Positions 1-6,447 of a stretch of 6,447 nt of DNA are shown here, piece by piece. Each line of letters opens with the position of its first letter. Positions within the stretch are counted from its first letter, which is position 1. The notes beneath the pieces are model-generated. The model was not told the DNA's origin. It saw nothing but the letters and a program-made list of their open reading frames with translations, and did no database searches. Source of the stretch: an uncultured Ignavibacteriales bacterium (GTDB lineage Bacteria > Bacteroidota > Ignavibacteria > Ignavibacteriales > Ignavibacteriaceae); NCBI GenBank assembly GCA_903915485.1, contig CAIWTC010000207.1, positions 1 through 6,447 on the forward strand, given 5' to 3'. The translations under genes and the position numbers were made by a program.

Positions 1-53
1 ACTCATTGAGTCATGTGGAACATTCAGTAACAACATTAAACAATGTACGCTCT

Positions 54-139
54 GTCATTCCCGCGAAGGCGGCAATCTAGCAATTTATATTACTTGTGTT
101 CCCTAAACTGATATGGACTCCCACTTCCGTGGGAATGAC
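54..139. repeat. Imperfect inverted-repeat element made of two REP-like hairpins
   Basis: The left arm begins GTCATTCCC at 54 and the right arm ends GGGAATGAC at 139. When the right arm is reverse-complemented, about 19 of the outer 27 bases match, including the first nine without a break. Each arm is also a small hairpin of its own: CCGC-GAAG-GCGG near 61-72 on the left, and TCCCAC-TTCC-GTGGGA near 119-133 on the right. The pattern ATTCCC...GGGAAT resembles the dispersed REP-type repeats seen in many bacterial genomes, for example the dRS3 type. The arms have diverged, so this is probably an old copy. An 8-base direct repeat CATTCAGT lies at 21-28 and 139-146, but the left copy is 25 bases away from the arm, so it is not a convincing target-site duplication. 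Confidence 0.6.
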
Positions 140-339
140 ATTCAGTGATTTTTATGCTGGTTAAGCCAAGCTAATAAGTAAGAAATATCAATGTTGGTAC
201 ATTCACTTGCTTCGTTAATTTCTGCTTCAATATTTACTCTTAAGTACTGATAAAAGGTAGCACTGCCTCATCAACCCTCTTTCATTTAACACCGTTTAAT
301 CTTATCTTAGTATTTTGAAACAATAAATTATTAGGCTAT
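140..339. other. Gene-free AT-rich leader upstream of queF
   Basis: No open frame here looks like a protein. The segment presumably carries the promoter of the queF-glnD-murI operon, but no strong promoter can be named. The best pair I see is TTTAAC (285-290) and TAGTAT (308-313), 17 bases apart, which is a poor match to sigma-70 hexamers. I see no preQ1 riboswitch and no clear ribosome-binding site in front of the queF ATG at 340; only a weak TTAGG lies about six bases upstream. Confidence 0.4.
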
Positions 340-720
340 ATGAGCGATAAACTTTCTATTCTGGAAACCTTTACTAATGCTTATCCGGAGAATAATTACC
401 GGATAACACATACTAATTCTGAATTTACTTCTGTCTGCCCAAAAACAGGTCATCCTGATTTTGCGACTATGATTCTTGAATACATCCCCGACCAGCTTTG
501 CGTTGAACTTAAATCATTGAAATTGTATTTTCAGTCCTACCGCAATGACGGTATTTTCTATGAATCGGTAACTAACAAAATTCTTGAAGATCTAGTCACA
601 GCATGCAAACCGCGCTACATGAAAATGACTGCTGAGTTCGGTGTCCGCGGGGGTATATCTTCCGTCATTGAAGCAGAATATCTCAACCCTGAATTCGAAA
701 ACTCTTTGGACATATTTTAA
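340..720 (+). CDS. queF: NADPH-dependent preQ0 reductase (7-cyano-7-deazaguanine reductase), short QueF type
   Basis: QueF reduces the nitrile of preQ0 to the amine preQ1 with NADPH in the cytoplasm, the last step before the base is inserted into tRNA on the way to queuosine. The 126 residues fit the short, single-domain (YkvM-like) class with a tunnelling fold. The nucleophilic cysteine is C33 in SVCPKTGHPDFAT and the catalytic aspartate is D40. The family-defining QueF motif ELKSLKLYF spans 56-64. E75 in GIFYE is the expected substrate-binding glutamate; the preceding residue is Tyr where many members have His. The conserved tail VRGGIS is at 102-107. The ATG at 340 gives the normal length. 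No other queuosine gene is present in the window. The gene leads a tight plus-strand cluster, with the GlnD-like gene starting six bases after its stop. Confidence 0.96.
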   Translation: MSDKLSILETFTNAYPENNYRITHTNSEFTSVCPKTGHPDFATMILEYIPDQLCVELKSLKLYFQSYRNDGIFYESVTNKILEDLVTACKPRYMKMTAEFGVRGGISSVIEAEYLNPEFENSLDIF

Positions 721-726
721 TTAGCT

Positions 727-3306
727 ATGCCCAATACCGGAAAAATACCAATTAATCAGCGTGACCTCCTCGCTCCTTTTCGGAAACGAATTTCTAAAAA
801 GGAACAGGCATACGAAGCCTCTACTCAATATTCTTCGCTGATTATTCAGTTAATCCGTCACTTGGCAGAAAAGGAAGCTCTTACAGTTTCGATTTTTTCT
901 ACAGGCTCGCTCTCAAGAAATGAACTGCTTCCATTTGTGGCAGTTGACTTAATTTACGCTGCTGACTCCGCCGATGAGATGGCCGCTTCAAGAACCAAAC
1001 TCAACAACATCGAGGATGGTTTGGAATCTGCCGGGCTTTCCGTCAACCACACACTAGTAACTCCCAATAAGAACCTGGCTTCATCTATTCCATTGATAAC
1101 AAAAATAATGGAATCGAAACCTCTTTACGGGAACAGCAAACTGCATACTAAGCTTGTTGAAAGATGTAGAGAAGACTTTGCAAAAAAAGATACAGATAAA
1201 ATCATTGACGATATATGTGAAGAGCACACACTGCGGTTTAAAAAATTCGGCTCATCTCCTAAGATGACCGAACCAAGCGTAAAGCTTTCCGCAGGTTGTC
1301 TGCGCGACCTGCACACAATGTATTGGATTGCACTGCTTCTAAAAAATAATACTGCAGATGCTTCTATCAAAGCCCCAAAGGCAAGTCTCACCCCACCGTA
1401 TATTCAAATAGTTATGGAGTTCCTTTCCGAATATAAGCTTCTTCCCGAAAACCATATTAAGGAACTACCATCAAACCATGCAGAACTTTTAACTGCTCGT
1501 TATTACTTGTTCCGCTTAAACTTAAAAAAAGTTGACAGACTTGAAACATCTGACCAAATTAGCATCGCAGAAAAACTTGGTTATAAGGGCGAACAAGCAT
1601 TCCGCGGATATATGAGAAATTTTATCCGCGCTGTATCCTCTGTAAACAGCGCGATGTATGCTATTAAAAAATGGCGCATTGAAAAACTTGTTGAGTTCCT
1701 CCCGGATACACTTCGCATACCAATCGATGATGTGTTTTATCTCAAAGGCGGTTTGCTATTCTGTACTTCTGATGAAGTCCTTACTCTCACAGATGCATTA
1801 AAGGCATGTTATTATCAGGCTGAATATAAAGTTACGCTTTCACAGTCATGCCGTAAAGCTATTCTTGAGCATGAAAAAGATGAACCCGGAGATTTTTCCG
1901 CTGAAACAATTTCATACTTTAAAAAAATATTTTCTTCATCTAAGTCAATTGGCACTGCAATTTATTCAATGAATGAACTGGGGTTATTCCCTGAAATAGC
2001 ACCGCAATTCAAAGACATCGAGGGATTTACAGAAAGTAATTACACGCAGTTCTATTCGGTTGATGAGCACACTGTAAAAACTATAGTTCACTTTGAAGAG
2101 TTTGAGTCCCGCAACGATATCATCGGAAAAGTTTTTCAGATGGTGCAGGATAAAACCATATGCAGACTCGCGCTTTTCTTTCACGACATTGCAAAACCCG
2201 ACAGTATCGAAGGTCATCCTCTTTTCGGTAGTGAAATTGCGGCGAGTGTCCTGGAGAGGTTTGGTTATGATGATGAAGTTGCAACCGCGGTTATTTTCCT
2301 CGTAAAGAATCATCTGCTTATGGAAGAGTATTCTTTCATTAAGGAGAACATCGCCGAAGTTGATATCCGCACCTTTGCCGCAAAAATTCCTTCATTGGAT
2401 ATGCTTCAATATTTGTTTTTAATAGTTATCGCCGATATGTCTGCGCTGAATCCCGTTTATTGGACCTCATGGAAACAGGAACTGCTTATTCAGTTATTCC
2501 TTGAGTCAATAAAAATTCTTGAAGCCAAAGAATCTTCCCGTGATGCAATTAATTACCTGGATGACGGTGAACACCCCATCAGTGAAGTTTATAATTCATT
2601 TCAGTCTGAACACCTCATTCATCTTCACGCCATGACCGATGATGACTACTTTACTAAATATTCGAGACAGGAAATTGGCGAACACATTAAACTAATTTCT
2701 CTTGGTCATCAACTCTCGGTTATTTGGACAGAGGATTCCCACGGGGCAAAAGTAACTATCATCACAAAGGATTTTCCATATCTGCTTGCAAGAATATGCG
2801 GCGCGTTCTCTATATTTGAGTTAAATATTTTAAGTGCAATGATTTTCTCCCGTCAGGACGGTGTCGCTATTGCAACCTTCACTATATCCGATATGAAGAA
2901 ACGCGACCTAACTGAAAAAATGTTTCAAGACCAGTTTTACGAAAGATTAGATGAAGCAATTAACGGTGTCCTTCAGGTGGCAGATGAGTTAACACAAATT
3001 CGTCTTCGCTGGAAGGCGATAGAACAGTTCTTTCGTAAAAAGGGCAGCGTTAAAGTAAAGTTTGATGAGGACGAAAGATTTTCTATCATTGAAGTTTTTG
3101 CTCCCGACAGGTTAGGGTTACTCTATCATGTGTCAAAAAAACTTAGTGACTTAGGTTTAACAATCTACTTTGCTAAAATCAATACGAACAACAATGAGAT
3201 TAGCGATGTGTTCTACATCCTTGATAGACACAAGAAAAAAATCTCAACAAACTATTATCACTTCATTGAAAACGAACTTATATCATTAATAGAAAACTTA
3301 GTATAA
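727..3306 (+). CDS. glnD: GlnD-family protein (PII uridylyltransferase/uridylyl-removing enzyme homologue) with degenerate nucleotidyltransferase site
   Basis: Canonical GlnD adds UMP to PII proteins when glutamine is low and removes it when glutamine is high. The 859 residues cover the full family layout. The order is N-terminal nucleotidyltransferase (about 50-135), a GlnD linker region with EPSVK (182-186) and GCLRDLHT (190-197), an HD phosphohydrolase domain (about 445-575), and two ACT domains (about 673-722 and 784-833). The HD ligands look intact: H448, H486-D487, H497, H529 and D570. The ACT domains, which bind glutamine in the family, also look normal. The transferase motif, however, reads GSLSRNELLPFVAVD (60-74). 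The usual GG.GR..L.P.SD.D has its first metal-binding Asp replaced by A72, with only D74 kept. Other conserved positions are also changed: the WD pair is ES (100-101) and the GHSVR segment is NHTLV (107-111). Loss of uridylyltransferase activity is therefore inferred; uridylyl removal could remain. No PII gene is nearby. The ATG has no clear ribosome-binding site. Confidence 0.9.
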   Translation: MPNTGKIPINQRDLLAPFRKRISKKEQAYEASTQYSSLIIQLIRHLAEKEALTVSIFSTGSLSRNELLPFVAVDLIYAADSADEMAASRTKLNNIEDGLESAGLSVNHTLVTPNKNLASSIPLITKIMESKPLYGNSKLHTKLVERCREDFAKKDTDKIIDDICEEHTLRFKKFGSSPKMTEPSVKLSAGCLRDLHTMYWIALLLKNNTADASIKAPKASLTPPYIQIVMEFLSEYKLLPENHIKELPSNHAELLTARYYLFRLNLKKVDRLETSDQISIAEKLGYKGEQAFRGYMRNFIRAVSSVNSAMYAIKKWRIEKLVEFLPDTLRIPIDDVFYLKGGLLFCTSDEVLTLTDALKACYYQAEYKVTLSQSCRKAILEHEKDEPGDFSAETISYFKKIFSSSKSIGTAIYSMNELGLFPEIAPQFKDIEGFTESNYTQFYSVDEHTVKTIVHFEEFESRNDIIGKVFQMVQDKTICRLALFFHDIAKPDSIEGHPLFGSEIAASVLERFGYDDEVATAVIFLVKNHLLMEEYSFIKENIAEVDIRTFAAKIPSLDMLQYLFLIVIADMSALNPVYWTSWKQELLIQLFLESIKILEAKESSRDAINYLDDGEHPISEVYNSFQSEHLIHLHAMTDDDYFTKYSRQEIGEHIKLISLGHQLSVIWTEDSHGAKVTIITKDFPYLLARICGAFSIFELNILSAMIFSRQDGVAIATFTISDMKKRDLTEKMFQDQFYERLDEAINGVLQVADELTQIRLRWKAIEQFFRKKGSVKVKFDEDERFSIIEVFAPDRLGLLYHVSKKLSDLGLTIYFAKINTNNNEISDVFYILDRHKKKISTNYYHFIENELISLIENLV

Positions 3307-3310
3307 CAAA

Positions 3311-4156
3311 ATGAACTTCATGGAAAAAGCCAGACCAATCGGAGTTTTCGATTCCGGTATCGGCGGTCTCACAGTTGTAAAAAGAGTTGCGGCAGCACTG
3401 CCGAATGAAAGCATTATATATTTCGGCGATACAGCCCGCGTTCCTTATGGCCCTAAGTCAAACAACACCGTTATTGAGTATGGATTAGAGGCCGCAAGTT
3501 TTCTTATTGATAAAAAAGTAAAGGCAATTGTTGTTGCGTGCAACACCGTTTCATCTGTCGCCATCCCCGAAATCAGGAAACACTTCAATGTTCCCGTAAT
3601 AGAAATGATTGAACCGGGAGTGAACGCTGCTATCCGTGCATCTGCCTCCAAGCGCATTGGTGTTATCGGTACGCTTGCAACTATTAACAACGCCGCATAT
3701 TCTAAATCTATATTAAATAAAAACCCCAATGCATTCGTAATTGAAAAAGCCTGTCCACTGTTTGTACCTTTGGTAGAAGAGGGTTGGATAGACCACAAAG
3801 TAACCGAACTAATTGCACAAGAATATCTTGCAGCATTAATCGAAAAAGAAATTGATACGCTTATACTTGGATGCACACACTATCCGGTGTTAACAAATGT
3901 GATTAAAAAAATTGTCGGTGATAAAGTAACACTGGTTGATTCGGGAGTTGCCGCAGCAGATACTGTCCGCAGCGAACTTAACCGCATGGGCATGGAAACT
4001 AACTCAAATGGTATGGGAATGATTGAGTTCTATGTATCGGATTTACCGACTACATTTTCCAAAGTTGCACAAATATTTTTAGAAAAAGAAATCCGTGAAG
4101 TAATTAGGGTTGACTTGGAAGTTATTCAAAGGTTAAAAGAAAAAATCGTTGGTTAA
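3311..4156 (+). CDS. murI: Glutamate racemase
   Basis: MurI interconverts L- and D-glutamate without a cofactor and supplies D-Glu to MurD for peptidoglycan synthesis in the cytoplasm. The 281 residues match the family length. Landmarks are GVFDSGIGGLTV (11-22, with D14 and S15), the YFGDTARVPYG segment (37-47), the first catalytic cysteine C77 in VACNTVS, and the second, C188, in GCTHYP followed by H190. The C-terminal FYVSDLP region is typical of the family. Two in-frame ATGs compete, at 3311 and 3320. The second would leave six residues before GVFDSG, a more usual N-terminus, and neither has a visible ribosome-binding site. The gene starts four bases after the GlnD-like stop, so it is probably co-transcribed. 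It ends 17 bases from the convergent oxyR gene. Confidence 0.97.
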   Translation: MNFMEKARPIGVFDSGIGGLTVVKRVAAALPNESIIYFGDTARVPYGPKSNNTVIEYGLEAASFLIDKKVKAIVVACNTVSSVAIPEIRKHFNVPVIEMIEPGVNAAIRASASKRIGVIGTLATINNAAYSKSILNKNPNAFVIEKACPLFVPLVEEGWIDHKVTELIAQEYLAALIEKEIDTLILGCTHYPVLTNVIKKIVGDKVTLVDSGVAAADTVRSELNRMGMETNSNGMGMIEFYVSDLPTTFSKVAQIFLEKEIREVIRVDLEVIQRLKEKIVG

Positions 4157-4173
4157 CATTTGTTCATAAGTTG

Positions 4174-5115
4174 TTATATATCTACATCAAGCGTAAACTG
4201 TTTATCGCGATTTGCAAGCACACCCTTTACGCTTTCGGTTATAACCTGACTTAAGGACTTTATTAATTTTCTTCTCGGATAGTGCTTCGTGTGAAGTAAA
4301 CATATTTCTCTTACCGGTGCAGGAAGCTTAAACTTCCGCAATCTTAGTTTTTGCTTTTCATTTAAAGCAACTGCCGCTAATTCGGGAATAATAGTTATTC
4401 CGCCTTGAATATCCGTCATTCGTATCAGCGATTCGATGCTTCCGGTTTCATATGAAATGTTGCCGTGCTTTGTGCCTCTATTTTTTAATTTGCATAAATC
4501 GGCAACCTGCGAATTCATGCAGTGTCCTTCCTCCAACAACCAAAGTAATTTTGAATCGATATCCTCCGGATAGACTGATTTCTTTTCAAGAATCTTCTCC
4601 GACGAGTTCGCATACACCATAAACTCCTCTTTATAAAGAAGTGTTTCCTTAAGTCCCGGTCTTTTCATCGGAGAGGAAGCAATACCCAAATCCAATTCTC
4701 CCGTGGTAACTTGCCCAATTATCGTTTCTGCTGTAACTTCAAAAATCTTCAGATGTAGTCCGGGACAAACGACTGCCAGCGAATCAGTAAATAGGGGAAT
4801 CAAATATGAAGCGATTGTGGGTAGGACTCCAATTTTTAATTCTCCCGTGAAATCATTTACAGTTGAATCAGCAAATTCCTTCATTAATTTCAATTCTTTT
4901 AGGATTCTGCGGGCATAACGAAGGATTTCCTTGCCCTGTTCTGTGGGAAGCATGGGGGAGTGATTCCTATTGAAGACCAAAAGGCCCAATTCCTCCTCCA
5001 AACGGTGAACCATCATGCTTAGAGTAGGTTGGGTTACCAAACAATGTTCGGCAGCCTTCGAAAAACTACCGGTTTTTTCGACTGCGGTGATATATTCTAA
5101 TTGTTGTATGTTCAT
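4174..5115 (-). CDS. oxyR: OxyR-type LysR-family peroxide-responsive transcriptional regulator
   Basis: This is a LysR-type regulator with an N-terminal winged helix-turn-helix (about 1-60; motif FSKAAEHCLVTQPTLSMMVHRLEEELG at 18-44) and a C-terminal periplasmic-binding-like sensor domain (about 90-300). The sensor carries both OxyR redox cysteines with the correct nine-residue step: C199 in EEGHC and C208 in ADLC, with H198 beside the first. T100 in VLPT also matches a residue of the E. coli peroxide pocket, and the numbering is the same as in E. coli OxyR. In the family, H2O2 oxidises C199, a disulfide to C208 forms, and the tetramer then activates catalase, peroxiredoxin and iron-protection genes. 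None of those targets is in the window. The ATG at 5115 gives the standard MNIQQLEYI start. A perfect ATAG-N7-CTAT dyad lies just upstream, suggesting autoregulation. Confidence 0.93.
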   Translation of the reverse strand: MNIQQLEYITAVEKTGSFSKAAEHCLVTQPTLSMMVHRLEEELGLLVFNRNHSPMLPTEQGKEILRYARRILKELKLMKEFADSTVNDFTGELKIGVLPTIASYLIPLFTDSLAVVCPGLHLKIFEVTAETIIGQVTTGELDLGIASSPMKRPGLKETLLYKEEFMVYANSSEKILEKKSVYPEDIDSKLLWLLEEGHCMNSQVADLCKLKNRGTKHGNISYETGSIESLIRMTDIQGGITIIPELAAVALNEKQKLRLRKFKLPAPVREICLLHTKHYPRRKLIKSLSQVITESVKGVLANRDKQFTLDVDI

Positions 5116-5117
5116 AT

Positions 5118-5132
5118 ATAGACTGTATCTAT
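5118..5132 (-). promoter_or_regulatory. Candidate OxyR/LysR-box operator at the oxyR start
   Basis: Read on the minus strand, the sequence is ATAGATACAGTCTAT, a perfect ATAG-N7-CTAT dyad that ends two bases before the oxyR ATG. This equals one half of the extended OxyR site described in E. coli (four tetranucleotides spaced by seven bases) and also fits the T-N11-A LysR box. The second half is not well preserved at the expected spacing: positions 5140-5143 and 5151-5154 match poorly. Its place over the translation start would suit autorepression. The AT-rich background makes chance occurrence possible. Confidence 0.5.
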
Positions 5133-5133
5133 A

Positions 5134-5139
5134 ATTATA
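5134..5139 (-). promoter_or_regulatory. Possible -10 element of the oxyR promoter
   Basis: The minus strand reads TATAAT here, a consensus -10 hexamer about 19 bases before the oxyR ATG, directly next to the ATAG-N7-CTAT dyad. The position 17 bases further upstream reads ATAGAT, which is a weak -35. Three TTGATA copies (minus strand, at 5147-5152, 5162-5167 and 5170-5175) lie upstream but none has ideal spacing. A transcript starting here would have a very short leader overlapping the dyad. The region is so AT-rich that this is tentative. Confidence 0.3.
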
Positions 5140-5311
5140 TAAATATTATCAATTTTATCTATATCAATGTATCAATTAATTTTCAAAAATCAAATTATAT
5201 TTGTGTTGGGTGGTTTAATGAGTAATGTTTTTAATAGAACATCATAAAACAGCGATAAGGCAGGGTAATTATTAGCGATTATGTTATTTAGGAGGAAAAA
5301 TTGTGTGAGTG

Positions 5312-5330
5312 TATTCAGAGTATCTGAATA
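5312..5330 (-). terminator. Weak candidate terminator downstream of rluE
   Basis: A perfect 8-bp stem TATTCAGA/TCTGAATA with a 3-base loop begins 13 bases past the rluE stop. On the minus strand a T-run (AATTTTT) follows, but only about ten bases after the stem rather than directly, and the stem is GC-poor. It may act as a weak intrinsic terminator or an mRNA 3'-end structure separating rluE from oxyR. Confidence 0.3.
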
Positions 5331-5343
5331 ATTATAGGATTTA

Positions 5344-5931
5344 TTACTTGGAAATTAAACTTATGAGCTCTCGAAGTTCTGTATCTGTTAACTTACGGAA
5401 CTCCCCAGGGTTTAGTTTTCCTAATTTGATGTTAAGTATCCGTGTGCGGACTAATCTAAGTGTGGGGCACCCGACGGCGGCAGTCATCTTCCTGACTTGA
5501 CGATTCTTCCCCTCGGTCAACACTATTTTCAACCAAGAGTATTCGTGCGTATCGTAAGTACGGGGAGGGGGAACTCTTTCCCAAAGCCATGCAGGATTAT
5601 TTATGATTTCAATCTTTGCCGGTTTTGAGGTGTAATCATTAAACTTTATTCCCCGACCTAACATTGCCTTAGCATCTGAACAAGGTTTGCCATCAGCAAA
5701 AACAAGATACTCCCGTTCGTGATTAAAATTAGGATCTATCAGTCGTGCTTTTAGTTGATTATCGTTAGTTAAAAGTAATAGACCTTCGGAATCATAATCA
5801 AGTCGACCGATAGGATAAATATCTTTGGCAATTTTTAAGTAATCCGCCAAAGTCTTCTTATCACCCTCAGGCGAAAACTGCGAAATAACATTAAACGGTT
5901 TGTTTAAAACTATATAAGTATACTGTTTCAA
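5344..5931 (-). CDS. rluE: RluE-type 23S rRNA pseudouridine synthase
   Basis: This is a member of the RsuA/RluB/E/F family that isomerises a uridine in rRNA. In E. coli RluE modifies U2457 of 23S rRNA, and the same target is inferred here. The 195 residues start directly in the catalytic domain with YIVLNKPFNVISQF (6-19) and lack the N-terminal S4 domain of RsuA and RluB, as RluE does. The catalytic aspartate is D45 in GRLDYDSEGLLLLTND (42-57). The C-terminal half has the RluE-like PPPR segment followed by LTEGKNRQVRKMTAAVG and PTLRLVR. The start is TTG at 5931. The upstream in-frame stretch to the nearest stop holds only ATT/ATA-type alternatives, so TTG is the only reasonable start, and no ribosome-binding site is visible. 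Tandem TAA codons end the gene. Confidence 0.92.
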   Translation of the reverse strand: MKQYTYIVLNKPFNVISQFSPEGDKKTLADYLKIAKDIYPIGRLDYDSEGLLLLTNDNQLKARLIDPNFNHEREYLVFADGKPCSDAKAMLGRGIKFNDYTSKPAKIEIINNPAWLWERVPPPRTYDTHEYSWLKIVLTEGKNRQVRKMTAAVGCPTLRLVRTRILNIKLGKLNPGEFRKLTDTELRELISLISK

Positions 5932-6077
5932 ATTGTAAATAACTATTATGAATATAGTTTAAAGATAACTATTTAATTTTAAAGTATTAGGGTGGGCTAA
6001 CTAAGTTAGTGTGAATTTATGATTTTTATATTCTATTCTTTATGAAGCAGTAGATATAAATTTTTACCAACCAAAAA

Positions 6078-6447
6078 CTAATTCTTCAGCAAATCTTCCA
6101 AACATAGAATAAACTCTTCGCCATAAACCCTTTTATATGTCTGCGTAAAGTTTTCGAATACTTTCTTTGCTGTGGTTGCATTGTTTTTGGACATATAATA
6201 TTTCAACTTTAAGGAAAGCACTTCCTCGTCAAGAGGATTATACTCAGATAAAACATCTATCATTCTTAAATATAACTCTGAGTTTATATCCACCTTACTC
6301 AATGATAATTGAAGTTTCTTGGTTGCTGATTCAACCAGAAATGATCTCGTCTCTTCAATCCACCCATAATACAATCCTTCGAAGGGAATTCCTCTTCCGG
6401 TCAATTGTGTTATTTCAGTTATTGATGCTATATCGTCCAACTCTAAT
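6078..6447 (-). CDS. C-terminal part of a BTAD/SARP-type regulator (cut by window edge)
   Basis: The minus-strand frame stays open to position 6447 (Leu-Glu-Leu-Asp-Asp...), so the 5' part of the gene lies outside the window. The TTG at 6440 is an internal Leu codon, not a credible start. The roughly 122 visible residues are mostly alpha-helical and match the pattern of a bacterial transcriptional activation domain (BTAD), a TPR-like helical repeat. They carry WIEETR, YNPLDEEVLSLKLKYY, then AKKVFENFTQTYKRVYGEEF and a final LEDLLKN. Such tails follow an OmpR-like winged helix in SARP-type regulators of the Bacteroidota/Ignavibacteriota kind. The DNA-binding part and any sensor domains cannot be seen, so the stimulus and targets are unknown. 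It ends with TAG, 146 bases before rluE. Confidence 0.7.
   Translation of the reverse strand, partial: LELDDIASITEITQLTGRGIPFEGLYYGWIEETRSFLVESATKKLQLSLSKVDINSELYLRMIDVLSEYNPLDEEVLSLKLKYYMSKNNATTAKKVFENFTQTYKRVYGEEFILCLEDLLKN

Noticed and set aside
2..106. Open plus-strand frame at the left edge that could be the end of an upstream gene
   Set aside because: Its last half is a translation of the repeat arm (CHSREGGN-like peptide, a common artefact of this repeat), and the rest shows no protein character.
140..339. preQ1 riboswitch in front of queF
   Set aside because: I could not find the compact stem-loop with an A-rich tail and an adjacent SD expected for this class.
3445..3876. Minus-strand 143-codon frame inside murI
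   Set aside because: It is a shadow of the clearly coding murI frame.
4153..4176. TAACA...TGTTA pairing between the convergent murI and oxyR ends as a bidirectional terminator
   Set aside because: Only five AT-rich pairs with a 13-base loop and no T-run.
5290..5327. Strong AGGAGG on the plus strand followed by a TTG and an 8-codon frame
   Set aside because: The peptide is tiny, its end overlaps the rluE-side hairpin, and the genome's genes do not use strong SD sites; probably chance.
5309..5500. Plus-strand 63-codon frame
   Set aside because: It overlaps the antisense of the well-supported rluE 3' end and has no recognisable features.

Overview
The window is an ordinary-looking, AT-rich chromosomal stretch from a bacterium. 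Most starts lack a recognisable Shine-Dalgarno sequence. The protein flavour (short QueF with FYE instead of FHE, a SARP/BTAD-type regulator tail, an RluE-like enzyme) suggests the Bacteroidota/Chlorobiota/Ignavibacteriota group. That placement is an inference from style and was not tested by any search.

Layout: positions 1-339 hold no gene. They contain an imperfect 86-bp inverted-repeat element (54-139) made of two REP-like hairpins, then AT-rich leader DNA. Three plus-strand genes follow with gaps of 6 and 4 bases, so they are probably one operon: queF (340-720, queuosine precursor reductase), a full-length GlnD-family protein (727-3306) and murI (3311-4156, glutamate racemase). murI converges with a minus-strand LysR-type regulator (4174-5115) that carries both redox cysteines of OxyR. 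A 228-bp AT-rich intergenic region holds a perfect ATAG-N7-CTAT dyad two bases before the oxyR start codon. Further right, also on the minus strand, are an RluE-type 23S rRNA pseudouridine synthase (5344-5931, TTG start) and the 3' end of a BTAD/TPR regulator gene that runs off the right edge (6078-6447).

Functionally the genes form a housekeeping mix: tRNA and rRNA modification (QueF, RluE), nitrogen signalling (GlnD-like), peptidoglycan precursor supply (MurI) and peroxide sensing (OxyR). I see no evidence of a mobile island, phage, CRISPR array or new multi-gene system. The most notable point is that the GlnD homologue keeps intact HD and ACT domains while its nucleotidyltransferase active site looks inactivated. 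This suggests a protein that could remove UMP or sense glutamine but could not uridylylate.
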